From: an uncultured Prevotella sp.
Lineage (GTDB): Bacteria > Bacteroidota > Bacteroidia > Bacteroidales > Bacteroidaceae
DNA: 12,387 nucleotides
NCBI GenBank assembly: GCA_905202125.1
Contig: CAJKQX010000068.1
Span: 1-12,387, forward strand
Direction of reading: 5' to 3'
The notes beneath the pieces are model-generated. The model had not been told where the DNA came from and did not search any database. It worked only from the letters and a program-made list of their open reading frames with translations. Made by a program: the position numbers and the translations under genes. How positions within the stretch are numbered: the first letter of the stretch is position 1; each line of letters begins with the position of its first letter. Shown in pieces: positions 1 through 6,939 of the stretch.

Positions 1-79
1 ATACGCAACTATCTCCGGGATAAATGTTAAAATTGCGTCCCATTTTTGCGATATTGTCGACAGGGACGGTTGCTCGGCC

Positions 80-97
80 GAAATACGCCGGTATTTC
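80..97. other. Perfect hairpin in left intergenic region
   Basis: GAAATAC (80-86) and GTATTTC (91-97) are perfect inverted repeats around a GCCG loop. No T-tract follows directly on either strand, so it does not look like an intrinsic terminator. A 10-bp palindrome TTTACGTAAA lies just beyond, at 103-112. Apart from these palindromes and the repeats at 192-347, I see no gene or RNA in positions 1-441. Confidence 0.5.
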
Positions 98-191
98 AAC
101 ACTTTACGTAAATATTTGTATATCAGCGCACTACACGATTTGCACATTCCCGAAAACCTCAAAAAGTCTTGAAAAACCACGAAAATGTCCC

Positions 192-279
192 CCAAAAGTG
201 CCCGAATTGGGTTCCAAAAGGGGCCCTTTCGCCTCCCGAAAGGGTTCCTTTCGTACTCCAAAAGGGACCCTTTCGCAAA
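192..279. repeat. 22-bp tandem palindromic repeat array
   Basis: Three consecutive 22-bp units start at 214, 236 and 258, and a degraded fourth copy at 192 is in the same register. Units 1 and 3 match at 18 of their first 19 bases, and units 1 and 2 at 15 of 18. Each of the three good units is itself an inverted repeat: AAAGGG-G-CCCTTT at 217-229, CGAAAGG-GTT-CCTTTCG at 237-253 and AAAGGG-A-CCCTTT at 261-273. The spacing of 22 bp is about two helical turns, so the symmetric centres face nearly the same side of the DNA. No gene reads through the array convincingly. Function is unknown; a multi-site operator, a structured RNA or a dispersed intergenic repeat family are all possible. Confidence 0.85.
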
Positions 280-309
280 TCAAGTATATAAAAATTGGAA
301 AATCGGACA

Positions 310-347
310 ATTTTTCACGTTTCTCAGAACGATTTTTCACGTTTTTC
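310..347. repeat. second 22-bp-spaced direct repeat
   Basis: ATTTTTCACGTTTCTC at 310-325 recurs as ATTTTTCACGTTTTTC at 332-347, matching at 15 of 16 bases, again with a 22-bp spacing. The sequence differs from the palindromic array at 192-279, but the period is identical. A weaker ATTTTTC follows at 356-362. Function is unknown. Confidence 0.7.
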
Positions 348-412
348 GACTCCGTATTTTTCTAAAACGGAAATAAATCCTGAGAAAACGAAATGTTAAA
401 AATTTGCATTTG

Positions 413-436
413 CGGGCGCGCCCGTTAGATGTCTAA
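413..436. other. Back-to-back palindromes after the regulator gene
   Basis: A 12-bp all-G/C perfect palindrome, CGGGCGCGCCCG, occupies 413-424. It abuts a second inverted repeat, TTAGA-TG-TCTAA, at 425-436. They lie just downstream of the minus-strand regulator stop codon (442-444), where a terminator would be expected. However, the GC palindrome has no separate loop and no good T-run follows it on the minus strand. A terminator role is therefore only possible. Confidence 0.35.
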
Positions 437-441
437 AAAAT

Positions 442-2103
442 TTATTTTGTGCCTACCATTCCTATCAGTTTCACTTTCTGCTCGAATTCGTCACGACAGC
501 AGACGGCTTTACTCTTGATGCGGGCCCGATAATTGTAAATCGAGTTGGGCGAATAGCGCAGGAACTCGGCAATGCGCGAACTCTCCTCTATGCCAAGACG
601 TATGAGTGCGAAGATACGCAAGTCTTTGGTCAGCGTGTTTTCCTTTTGCGGATAAATACGGCTGTCTTCACGCAAGAGATTGTTGAAATCTTCAACGAAA
701 GTCGGGAAAAGGCGCAGGAATGTGGTGTCGAATTTTTCGAGCAGCAATTGCTGTTCATCATCCTTGAGCTGTTCCGAACCGGTCATCCGCAAGAGATCGC
801 TCACCTGATTTTGTTTCAGTTTACGGTTCACCTTGATACGATAATTATCCAACTTGTCGATGTATGCGGAACATGTGGTGAAGAATTCGCCGATGTACTC
901 ATCCTTGAGATGATTGGACTCGTTCAGCCTTGAGTTGACCTCCGCCAGCCGTGCGTTAAGGTCGTGTAGCTGGCGGTTGGTGTCGGTAAGATTTTCGTTG
1001 GCAATCTTAAGTTCGTTTCTGGCCATAGCGAGCTGTCTGCGTTTTCTCGACACATTTAGCAACGCCACAAACAGTCCGACAACAAGCAAGCCGCTGAAGA
1101 CGGTGAGCCATTTCAATCGCGCATTGACAATGGTCAACTGTCTCTTGTATGAACTGCTGATCATAGAGAGCACCGGCGACACCGTCCAACTGCGCAGATG
1201 GGCATTGAACCGCTGTGTGCAGTTCCACGAGAACTCCACGTATCTGTTGCTACGCTCCAGATCGCCATCCTTGCTCAATAGTTCGGCCAGACTCCAGAGT
1301 GAGGCTTGGTCCATCACGGCATTACGCACATCGCACAATGCCGATACCGCAAGCCAATATTTCCGTTGGTCGTCATCACCCATTTGGAAATAAATGACAG
1401 AACGGAAAAAAGCCATGATGGCGTAGTTGTGGGTGTTCTCTTCCACTCTGTTCATCCACAGGTCGCACACGCGCATCGCTTCTTTCGTATTGTTATCGTT
1501 GATAAGCTGGGACACACGGTCCTTCATGTAGTCCACCGACGTATGGTCCATGATGGCATAGCACGAATCGCGGTATGTCATGGATTTGAGGTAATACATA
1601 TCTCTGAGGGCCTTGTCTTGGGTGTAATAAGCCATTTCGCCATAGAGATGACCGGCAGCCAGAAGGTAGGCAATCTTGCGCTCGCCTGTCAACAAGGTTT
1701 TATCCACCTTGTCCAGATACACTTCGGCATCGGTATATGCGCCGGAAATACCATATTGCTGGACAAGTGCGATATAGCTGTCGGATAAGAGTTGCCTGTC
1801 ATCCATGGTCTGCGCCAATCGGATACAGGAATTGAGCATAGCAATTGCTGAATCATTGTTAAAAGCGGAATATTCCTTGTAGAGACTCCATGTCTCCGTG
1901 AATTGTTCCCGACGATTATGCAACGATTTGATATTCTTTCTGTATTTTTCAATTCGTCCCTGTTTCTCTGCCACGAAAACATCGTGTTGCTCTATTGCGG
2001 CATCAAGTTGCTTGTAGAGTTCATTCAGTGTCTTGGTTTCAGCATTCGCGCGTACGCATACGCATGATATAATAAGGAGACAAAATATTCTGATGTCCTT
2101 CAT
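442..2103 (-). CDS. TPR/DUF6377 membrane-anchored PUL regulator
   Basis: This 553-residue protein has the architecture of the DUF6377 family, which is commonly found beside susC/susD loci in Bacteroidota. Residues 1-21 form a signal peptide ending near RANA. Residues about 25-300 are helical and TPR-like, and would lie in the periplasm. A single membrane helix spans about 332-351, followed by basic RKRR. A predicted coiled coil runs from about 355 to 398, and the conserved C-terminal region from about 400 to 553. Within that, residues about 505-533 (IAEFLRYSPNSIYNYRARI) resemble a helix-turn-helix, so DNA binding is inferred. It probably senses a glycan-related signal across the inner membrane and controls the divergent operon starting at 2421. 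The ATG at 2101-2103 directly precedes the signal peptide, and the stop is TAA. It is not a hybrid two-component system or an ECF sigma/anti-sigma pair. The family assignment rests on recognition; the ligand is unknown. Confidence 0.8.
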   Translation of the reverse strand: MKDIRIFCLLIISCVCVRANAETKTLNELYKQLDAAIEQHDVFVAEKQGRIEKYRKNIKSLHNRREQFTETWSLYKEYSAFNNDSAIAMLNSCIRLAQTMDDRQLLSDSYIALVQQYGISGAYTDAEVYLDKVDKTLLTGERKIAYLLAAGHLYGEMAYYTQDKALRDMYYLKSMTYRDSCYAIMDHTSVDYMKDRVSQLINDNNTKEAMRVCDLWMNRVEENTHNYAIMAFFRSVIYFQMGDDDQRKYWLAVSALCDVRNAVMDQASLWSLAELLSKDGDLERSNRYVEFSWNCTQRFNAHLRSWTVSPVLSMISSSYKRQLTIVNARLKWLTVFSGLLVVGLFVALLNVSRKRRQLAMARNELKIANENLTDTNRQLHDLNARLAEVNSRLNESNHLKDEYIGEFFTTCSAYIDKLDNYRIKVNRKLKQNQVSDLLRMTGSEQLKDDEQQLLLEKFDTTFLRLFPTFVEDFNNLLREDSRIYPQKENTLTKDLRIFALIRLGIEESSRIAEFLRYSPNSIYNYRARIKSKAVCCRDEFEQKVKLIGMVGTK

Positions 2104-2134
2104 AAGATAAATTTATTCATAAACTTAGGCAATG

Positions 2135-2142
2135 CAAAAATA
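2135..2142 (-). promoter_or_regulatory. Putative promoter of the regulator gene
   Basis: On the minus strand the sequence reads TATTTTTG, a perfect match to the Bacteroidota -7 consensus TAnnTTTG, 31 bases upstream of the start codon. A TTTG that could serve as the -33 element lies at 2162-2159 on the same strand, but the 16-base gap is shorter than the usual 19-21. The region is AT-rich, so chance occurrence is possible. Confidence 0.4.
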
Positions 2143-2311
2143 GCAAAATAATAACAATCAAAAGAAAAAATCGCCGAAAAACGCATTCATAGGTCCCGAA
2201 AGACCTTGTATTTTTCAAAATCATAGTTAGACGCCATCCACATACCAATCAACACGAAGCCACTTTTACAATCAAGGCAAATGGCTTATTATCAACATTT
2301 TAGATTTATCG

Positions 2312-2342
2312 TTTAAAAATAAAGTCAGTATACCAATCTTTG
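2312..2342 (+). promoter_or_regulatory. Putative PUL operon promoter
   Basis: AATCTTTG at 2335-2342 matches the Bacteroidota -7 consensus TAnnTTTG except at the first base. TTTA at 2312-2315 matches three of four bases of the -33 element TTTG, at the canonical 19-base spacing. Transcription would begin near 2350, giving a leader of about 70 bases before the susC start at 2421. This also argues against an upstream start for susC near 2340, which would lie inside the promoter. Confidence 0.4.
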
Positions 2343-2420
2343 CGCGTAGCCAAATGGGATGAAAAAAGTATTAATTTTACGCCAAACAAATCATTAACAA
2401 TTGACATAATAAATTACTGT

Positions 2421-2687
2421 ATGAGGAAACATCATTCAAAGAAATGGAGTATGGTGCGGTATCTCCTGCCGGTACTATTCTCGTTCATCTTCTCCGCGAC
2501 GATGTTCGCACAGAAGATGAAAATCTCAGGCACTATTGTCGACACCACTGGTGAACCCATCTTTGGCGCGTCAATAATGGAATTAGGTGCACAGAACGGT
2601 GTCGTGACCGACATCGATGGTAAATTCACTATAGACGTGGAAACCGGAAAAATTCTTCGTATATCCTACATTGGATTCATTTCATAG
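2421..2687 (+). CDS. SusC N-terminal fragment (signal peptide plus NTE domain)
   Basis: This is the 88-residue product made if the TAG terminates translation. It contains the signal peptide and most of the carboxypeptidase-regulatory-like beta-sandwich (KISGTIVDTTGEPIFGAS and DIDGKFTI are typical motifs), ending at ISYIGFIS. It would be exported to the periplasm as a small orphan domain. In intact SusC proteins this domain continues into the TonB box and plug. I regard it as the 5' part of the interrupted susC, not as an independent gene. Confidence 0.7.
   Translation: MRKHHSKKWSMVRYLLPVLFSFIFSATMFAQKMKISGTIVDTTGEPIFGASIMELGAQNGVVTDIDGKFTIDVETGKILRISYIGFIS
2685..2687 (+). other. In-frame amber codon within susC
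   Basis: TAG interrupts codon 89 of susC; the frames on both sides are identical (no indel). No other gene in the window has an internal stop, and none uses TAG as its terminator: six end in TAA and ansA ends in TGA. A general reassignment of TAG is therefore not supported, since many internal TAG codons would be expected. A point mutation, a base-call error or local read-through remain. Confidence 0.9.
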
Positions 2688-2708
2688 GAGGTCAAGGCCA
2701 GAAACGGC

Positions 2709-5405
2709 ATGAAGGTGACGTTGAAAGAAGATGCCAACAACCTAAACGAGGTGGTGGTCATCGGTTATGGCTCGGTACGTCGCAAGGACGTGACCACAGC
2801 CGTTTCGTCGGTGTCGACAGAAGATCTTGAAACACGCCCGATAGTATCGGCCGGACAAGGCATGCAGGGCAAGGCAGCAGGTCTGCAGATTTCGCAGGCC
2901 AACGGCCAGCCGGGTTCATCTCCTACCATACGTGTGCGCGGTACCACATCAATGAACAAGAGCAACAACCCTCTGTACGTTGTAGACGGAGTACCGTTTG
3001 AAGACATCGATTTCTTGGCAGCCGATGATATAGCCGACATCCAGATTCTGAAGGATGCATCATCTGCCGCCATCTACGGTTCACGTGCTGCCAACGGTGT
3101 CATCATCATCACCACAAAACAAGGCAAACAAGGGGTGGCGAAGATATCTTTGAATGCGCACTACTCTTTCTCTGAAGTTCGCGACAATCAGAAAGTGCTG
3201 AACGCTGCTCAGTACAAAGAACTGATGGACGAGATAGGACTTGTCAAACTGCCTGAAGGGCTGACAGATCAGACCGACTGGAAAAAAGAGACATTCCGCA
3301 CAGGTAATGTTCAGAACTATCAGATAGCCATCACCAACGGAAATGACAAACTGCGTTATTATCTGTCAGGCGGATATACCCGTGAAAACGGAATCATAAA
3401 GACAACGGATTTCGAGCGTTACAATTTCCGCGCTGCCATTGAAAACGACCTGAAATCATGGCTCACACTCAATGCCAGTGTCACTTATTCGGACTACACA
3501 TACAATGGTTCCATCATATCAGGTGCCGGATCAAGCCGCGGAGGTGTCATCACGTCTATCGTGAACACCCCTACATACGCACCGATAATGGATCCCGAAA
3601 ACCCCGGACAGTTTTACCACAATTTCTACGGCGTGAACCTCACATCACCTCTGGAGAACCTTGCACGAAGCAAGAATACGTCAAACAACTACAACAAGCT
3701 CATCGCTACCGGTAAAGCAACGATAAAGTTCACGAAGGATCTCAATTTCACGACATCGCTCTCGATGGAACGTACACACGGTCTTTATACCGCTTTCGTG
3801 GATCCATACGAGACAAGCATTGGACGTGACGACAGAGGAACAGGAAACGACAACCGCTCGATACGCACCACCTTGACATTCGACAACGTGCTGAACTACA
3901 AGAAGAAATTTGGCATTCACGGTCTCGACGCCATGATGGGTTCGTCGAGCACTACCGACAAAAGCTCCAACAACTGGATGAGTGGCAGCGACTATGCCAA
4001 CGGCAATATACATACGCTGAATGCGGCAAACCGCATTTCATGGAACGGAAGCGGCAGCTGGGCCGGAGAATGGGCCATTCAGTCATTCTTCGGACGCGTG
4101 GCTTACAACTACGCCGACAAGTATCTCGTTACAGGAAACATACGTGCCGATGGATCATCGAAGCTCGCTCCGGGTCACAAATGGGGCTATTTCCCGTCAA
4201 TGTCTGCCGCATGGCGCATCTCCGAAGAGAATTTCATGAAAGGCGTGGAATGGATTGATGACCTGAAACTGCGTGGAGGTTGGGGACAGACCGGTAACCA
4301 GGCCGGACTGGGCAATCACGACTATCTCGCCGCTTACAGCATAAACCGTCAACCGTGGTACGGCGAAGGCAACGACGAACACGCCACTCCGACAGTGTCA
4401 CAGTCTACCCTGAGCAATCCCGACCTCACATGGGAAACGACAACCCAGACCGACATCGGTATCGACATCACTCTGTTCAAGAACCGACTGACACTGTATG
4501 CCGACTACTACTATAAGAAGACCACCGACATGCTGATGACAGCCACCCTTCCGGCCGGAGCGGCAGCAGCACGCACCCTTATCTACAACGGCGGTTCGAT
4601 GGTGAACAAAGGATGGGAATTCAGCGTAAGTTCAAAGAACATCATCGGCAAAAATTTCAGATGGAACACCGATTTCAACATCTCCTTCAACAAGAACGAG
4701 CTCAAAAGTCTGAAACTGACACAGGTCTACTACGCCGCCATGACAACCGACATGGTCAACGAATATGTCGTGCGCAACACTCCGGGACGTCCTTTGGGAA
4801 GTTTTTATGGCTACATCTCGGATGGCGTAAATCCGGAGACAGGAGAACTGATGTATCGCGATGTGAACGAAGACGGCGTCATCTCTTCATCCGACCGTAC
4901 ATACATAGGCGATCCGAACCCGGATTTCACATTTGGTCTCACCAACACGCTGCAATACAAAGGTTTCAACCTCAGCATCCTCATACAGGGTTCTTACGGT
5001 AACGATATATACAATGTCGGACGCATGGAGACTGAAGGAATGTACAACGGCAACAACCAGACGACACGTGTGTTGGAGCGCTGGCGTGTGCCAGGACAGA
5101 TCACGTCTGTGCCTAAGGCCGGTTTCGAGATGCACAACTCAACCTATTTTCTTGAAGACGGTTCTTATATCCGACTAAAAGACGTGTCCTTGTCATACGA
5201 CGTGCCGCGCTCGATAATAAGCAAACTGGGACTCACACGCCTTCAGCCATACTGCTCATTCACAAATCTGATCACTCTCTCGAAATACAAGGGATACGAC
5301 CCGGAGGTGAACCAGAATGGCAACAGCGGTACCGTGCAGGGCCTCGATTGGGGCACATATCCGCTGACTCGCAGTTTCTCATTAGGACTTAAAGTTGAAT
5401 TCTAA
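2709..5405 (+). CDS. SusC C-terminal fragment (plug plus barrel)
   Basis: This is the 898-residue ORF after the amber codon, in the same frame, from the first downstream ATG. It starts MKVTLKEDANNLNEVVVIGYG and holds the whole TonB box, plug and barrel, ending RSFSLGLKVEF. It has no signal peptide, so a protein started here should not reach the outer membrane. An AGGAGG at 2686-2691 overlaps the TAG but sits 17 bases from the ATG, too far for an efficient Shine-Dalgarno site. Bacteroidota also depend little on such sites. susD begins 14 bases after its TAA. Confidence 0.75.
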   Translation: MKVTLKEDANNLNEVVVIGYGSVRRKDVTTAVSSVSTEDLETRPIVSAGQGMQGKAAGLQISQANGQPGSSPTIRVRGTTSMNKSNNPLYVVDGVPFEDIDFLAADDIADIQILKDASSAAIYGSRAANGVIIITTKQGKQGVAKISLNAHYSFSEVRDNQKVLNAAQYKELMDEIGLVKLPEGLTDQTDWKKETFRTGNVQNYQIAITNGNDKLRYYLSGGYTRENGIIKTTDFERYNFRAAIENDLKSWLTLNASVTYSDYTYNGSIISGAGSSRGGVITSIVNTPTYAPIMDPENPGQFYHNFYGVNLTSPLENLARSKNTSNNYNKLIATGKATIKFTKDLNFTTSLSMERTHGLYTAFVDPYETSIGRDDRGTGNDNRSIRTTLTFDNVLNYKKKFGIHGLDAMMGSSSTTDKSSNNWMSGSDYANGNIHTLNAANRISWNGSGSWAGEWAIQSFFGRVAYNYADKYLVTGNIRADGSSKLAPGHKWGYFPSMSAAWRISEENFMKGVEWIDDLKLRGGWGQTGNQAGLGNHDYLAAYSINRQPWYGEGNDEHATPTVSQSTLSNPDLTWETTTQTDIGIDITLFKNRLTLYADYYYKKTTDMLMTATLPAGAAAARTLIYNGGSMVNKGWEFSVSSKNIIGKNFRWNTDFNISFNKNELKSLKLTQVYYAAMTTDMVNEYVVRNTPGRPLGSFYGYISDGVNPETGELMYRDVNEDGVISSSDRTYIGDPNPDFTFGLTNTLQYKGFNLSILIQGSYGNDIYNVGRMETEGMYNGNNQTTRVLERWRVPGQITSVPKAGFEMHNSTYFLEDGSYIRLKDVSLSYDVPRSIISKLGLTRLQPYCSFTNLITLSKYKGYDPEVNQNGNSGTVQGLDWGTYPLTRSFSLGLKVEF

Positions 5406-5418
5406 ACAAACAAAGACA

Positions 5419-6909
5419 ATGAAAAAGATATATCAAGCATTCATATTGGGAGTGGCCTCACTGGGTTTCACCGCTTGTTCTCTTGACATTGACCCCACTT
5501 CAGACGCTACGGAGATAACAGAGGGTACAAGCTCACAAGTAGGAAACTCACTGACCCTGAAAGACAGACAGGCAGCTCTCGACCAAAAAACAAACCTTTA
5601 CAATCAGCTCCGTGACCGTCAGGAACATTGGTCTCTCGACAAGAAACTCATAGCCGATGCCCACTCAGACAACGCTTATGCCGGAACCACCGGTGCTGAG
5701 GTAGTGCCTTACGAGACCAACAGTATCGATGCGAGCAACTCTGTATTGGCGCGCGACTGGAGCCGTTACCTTGAGGACATAGCCAAAGCCAACGTTCTGA
5801 TTGTCAGTTGTGACAGTCTGGTAAAGAAGGGGCTTATCACTGAGGCCGAGTGCAACCAATGGAAAGGCGAAGGTAAGATATTTCGCGCGATGGTGATGTT
5901 TGAAATGGCACGTCTTTGGGGATCGTTCCCTCTCATCACAAAACTGGCTGAGACTATCACATCGGATAATGTGGACGATGTATATCCTACATATTTTCCA
6001 CCAAAATCAACTCGCGACGAATGCTATGCACAGATAGTCAGCGACCTCGAAGATGGCGAAAATCATGCACCGGACCACAATTCCGCAGACCGCACAGTGA
6101 TGTCAAAAGTAGTAGCACAGGCAATGCTCGCAAAGGTGTATGCAGAATTGCACGAGTACGACAAGGTCATCGAATACGCCGAAAAGGTGCGCAAGGCAGC
6201 GGGAATGGAACTGGAACCCGATTTCGCCACACTGTGGGCATACGACAATAACAAAAAAGACTGCGTGAAACACAATACTTCAGAAAGTATTCTCGAAGTG
6301 ACAAATATCGACAACTGGGAGGTTTGGATGTACACAAGCCCTGAGAATGACCCCGGTTTTTGGTTCACATGGGCAAAGTGGATCACTCCGTCAAGAGACC
6401 TGATAAGCGCATTCAACGCCGAAGGCGATGTCGTACGCTACGAGCAGACGGTGGCCTGGCTGGAGTGCGACTGGAGCAACTACTACCCCGCAAGTCACTA
6501 CGCGTTCATGTACAAGTGCCGTTCAAACCGCAGCAACAGATACATGTTGCGTCTGCCGGACATCATCCTTCTCGAGGCCGAGGCATACGCCGAGATGGGC
6601 AACTCACCGAAAGCAGCCGAACTGGTGAACATTATCCGCGAGAGAGCCAAACTGACACCGGTGAGCGAAGAGGGCGACATGAAAGAGACCGTTCTGAAAG
6701 AGCGTCGTCTGGAACTTGCCCTTGAAGGTGAACGATGGTTCGACCTCGTACGCACGGGCAACGTTGAGAAATACATGAACAAAGTCTATTCAAAAGACAA
6801 CGGACGTCTGGCTCAAAAACGAATATTCGACAAGAACAGCTATCTGTTGCCCATACCGCAGACCGCACTCGACGAGAACGTGAACCTCGAACAAAATCCG
6901 GGATACTAA
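5419..6909 (+). CDS. susD: SusD/RagB-family surface glycan-binding lipoprotein
   Basis: This 496-residue lipoprotein is the partner of SusC; it lies over the transporter as a lid and captures oligosaccharides at the cell surface. The signal peptide ends in a lipobox GFTAC with the lipidated cysteine at residue 20, followed by SLDIDPT, an acidic stretch typical of surface-exported lipoproteins. The N-terminal SusD-like helical region carries YLEDIAKANVLI and EGKIFRAMVMFEMARLWG. The C-terminal RagB/SusD region carries RLPDIILLEAEAYAEMG and LKERRLELALEGERWFDLVRTG-type motifs near residues 375-455. It ends QNPGY, as many family members do. The ATG at 5419 is chosen over an upstream in-frame TTG that overlaps the end of susC, because it starts the signal peptide. 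It is 13 bases after susC and 30 before the GH30 gene, so they are surely co-transcribed. The sequence shows no defect. Confidence 0.93.
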   Translation: MKKIYQAFILGVASLGFTACSLDIDPTSDATEITEGTSSQVGNSLTLKDRQAALDQKTNLYNQLRDRQEHWSLDKKLIADAHSDNAYAGTTGAEVVPYETNSIDASNSVLARDWSRYLEDIAKANVLIVSCDSLVKKGLITEAECNQWKGEGKIFRAMVMFEMARLWGSFPLITKLAETITSDNVDDVYPTYFPPKSTRDECYAQIVSDLEDGENHAPDHNSADRTVMSKVVAQAMLAKVYAELHEYDKVIEYAEKVRKAAGMELEPDFATLWAYDNNKKDCVKHNTSESILEVTNIDNWEVWMYTSPENDPGFWFTWAKWITPSRDLISAFNAEGDVVRYEQTVAWLECDWSNYYPASHYAFMYKCRSNRSNRYMLRLPDIILLEAEAYAEMGNSPKAAELVNIIRERAKLTPVSEEGDMKETVLKERRLELALEGERWFDLVRTGNVEKYMNKVYSKDNGRLAQKRIFDKNSYLLPIPQTALDENVNLEQNPGY

Positions 6910-6939
6910 TCCCCGTTCTTCCGACTAACAATAATAAAA

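Larger units (their letters stand above)
2104..2420. promoter_or_regulatory. Divergent intergenic control region
   Basis: This 317-bp gap separates the minus-strand regulator from the plus-strand PUL operon and should contain both promoters. Two inverted repeats stand out. AGGTC at 2191-2195 pairs with GACCT at 2202-2206. AAGCCA-C-TTT at 2257-2266 pairs with AAA-TGGCTT at 2279-2287, nine base pairs with one bulged C. The second ends about 25 bases before the proposed susC -33 element and is the better operator candidate. No small ORF or RNA gene is evident. Confidence 0.5.
2421..5405 (+). pseudogene. susC: susC-like TonB-dependent transporter, amber-interrupted
   Basis: Read through the single TAG at 2685-2687, this is a complete SusC/RagA-family outer-membrane transporter of about 994 residues, a normal length. 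In full-length numbering, the signal peptide is residues 1 to about 29 (ends FAQ). A CarboxypepD_reg-like N-terminal extension follows to about residue 100, then the TonB-box-like NEVVVIGYG (about 109-117). The plug domain (about 118-240) contains LYVVDGVP and the typical SusC motif SAAIYGSRAANGVI, and the 22-strand-type barrel ends in an aromatic F. With SusD it would import oligosaccharides using TonB energy. The ATG at 2421 is chosen because it begins the basic-hydrophobic signal sequence; earlier in-frame starts add a non-signal extension. The TAG is codon 89 in an otherwise undamaged frame, in a place where homologues usually read something like (S/K)QEVKV, so CAG to TAG is the simplest origin. 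As written, no exported full-length transporter can be made without suppression. Confidence 0.85.

Noticed and set aside
80..97. Intrinsic terminator
   Set aside because: The hairpin is perfect but has no adjacent T-run on either strand and no gene ends before it within the window.
192..279. CRISPR array
   Set aside because: The 22-bp units are contiguous, with no unique spacers between them, and no cas genes are present.
24..376. Overlapping open frames on both strands in the left intergenic region, one with repeated KGPF-like peptides
   Set aside because: The peptide repeats simply reflect the 22-bp DNA repeats. No signal, domain or coding-like composition is visible, and the frames end arbitrarily.
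2340..2420. Upstream start for susC that would add 27 residues
   Set aside because: The extension precedes the signal peptide and overlaps the likely promoter (-7 element at 2335-2342).
2421..5405. Genetic code with TAG reassigned to glutamine
   Set aside because: Only one internal TAG occurs among seven genes. A reassigned code should show many, and the organism is a typical Bacteroidales.
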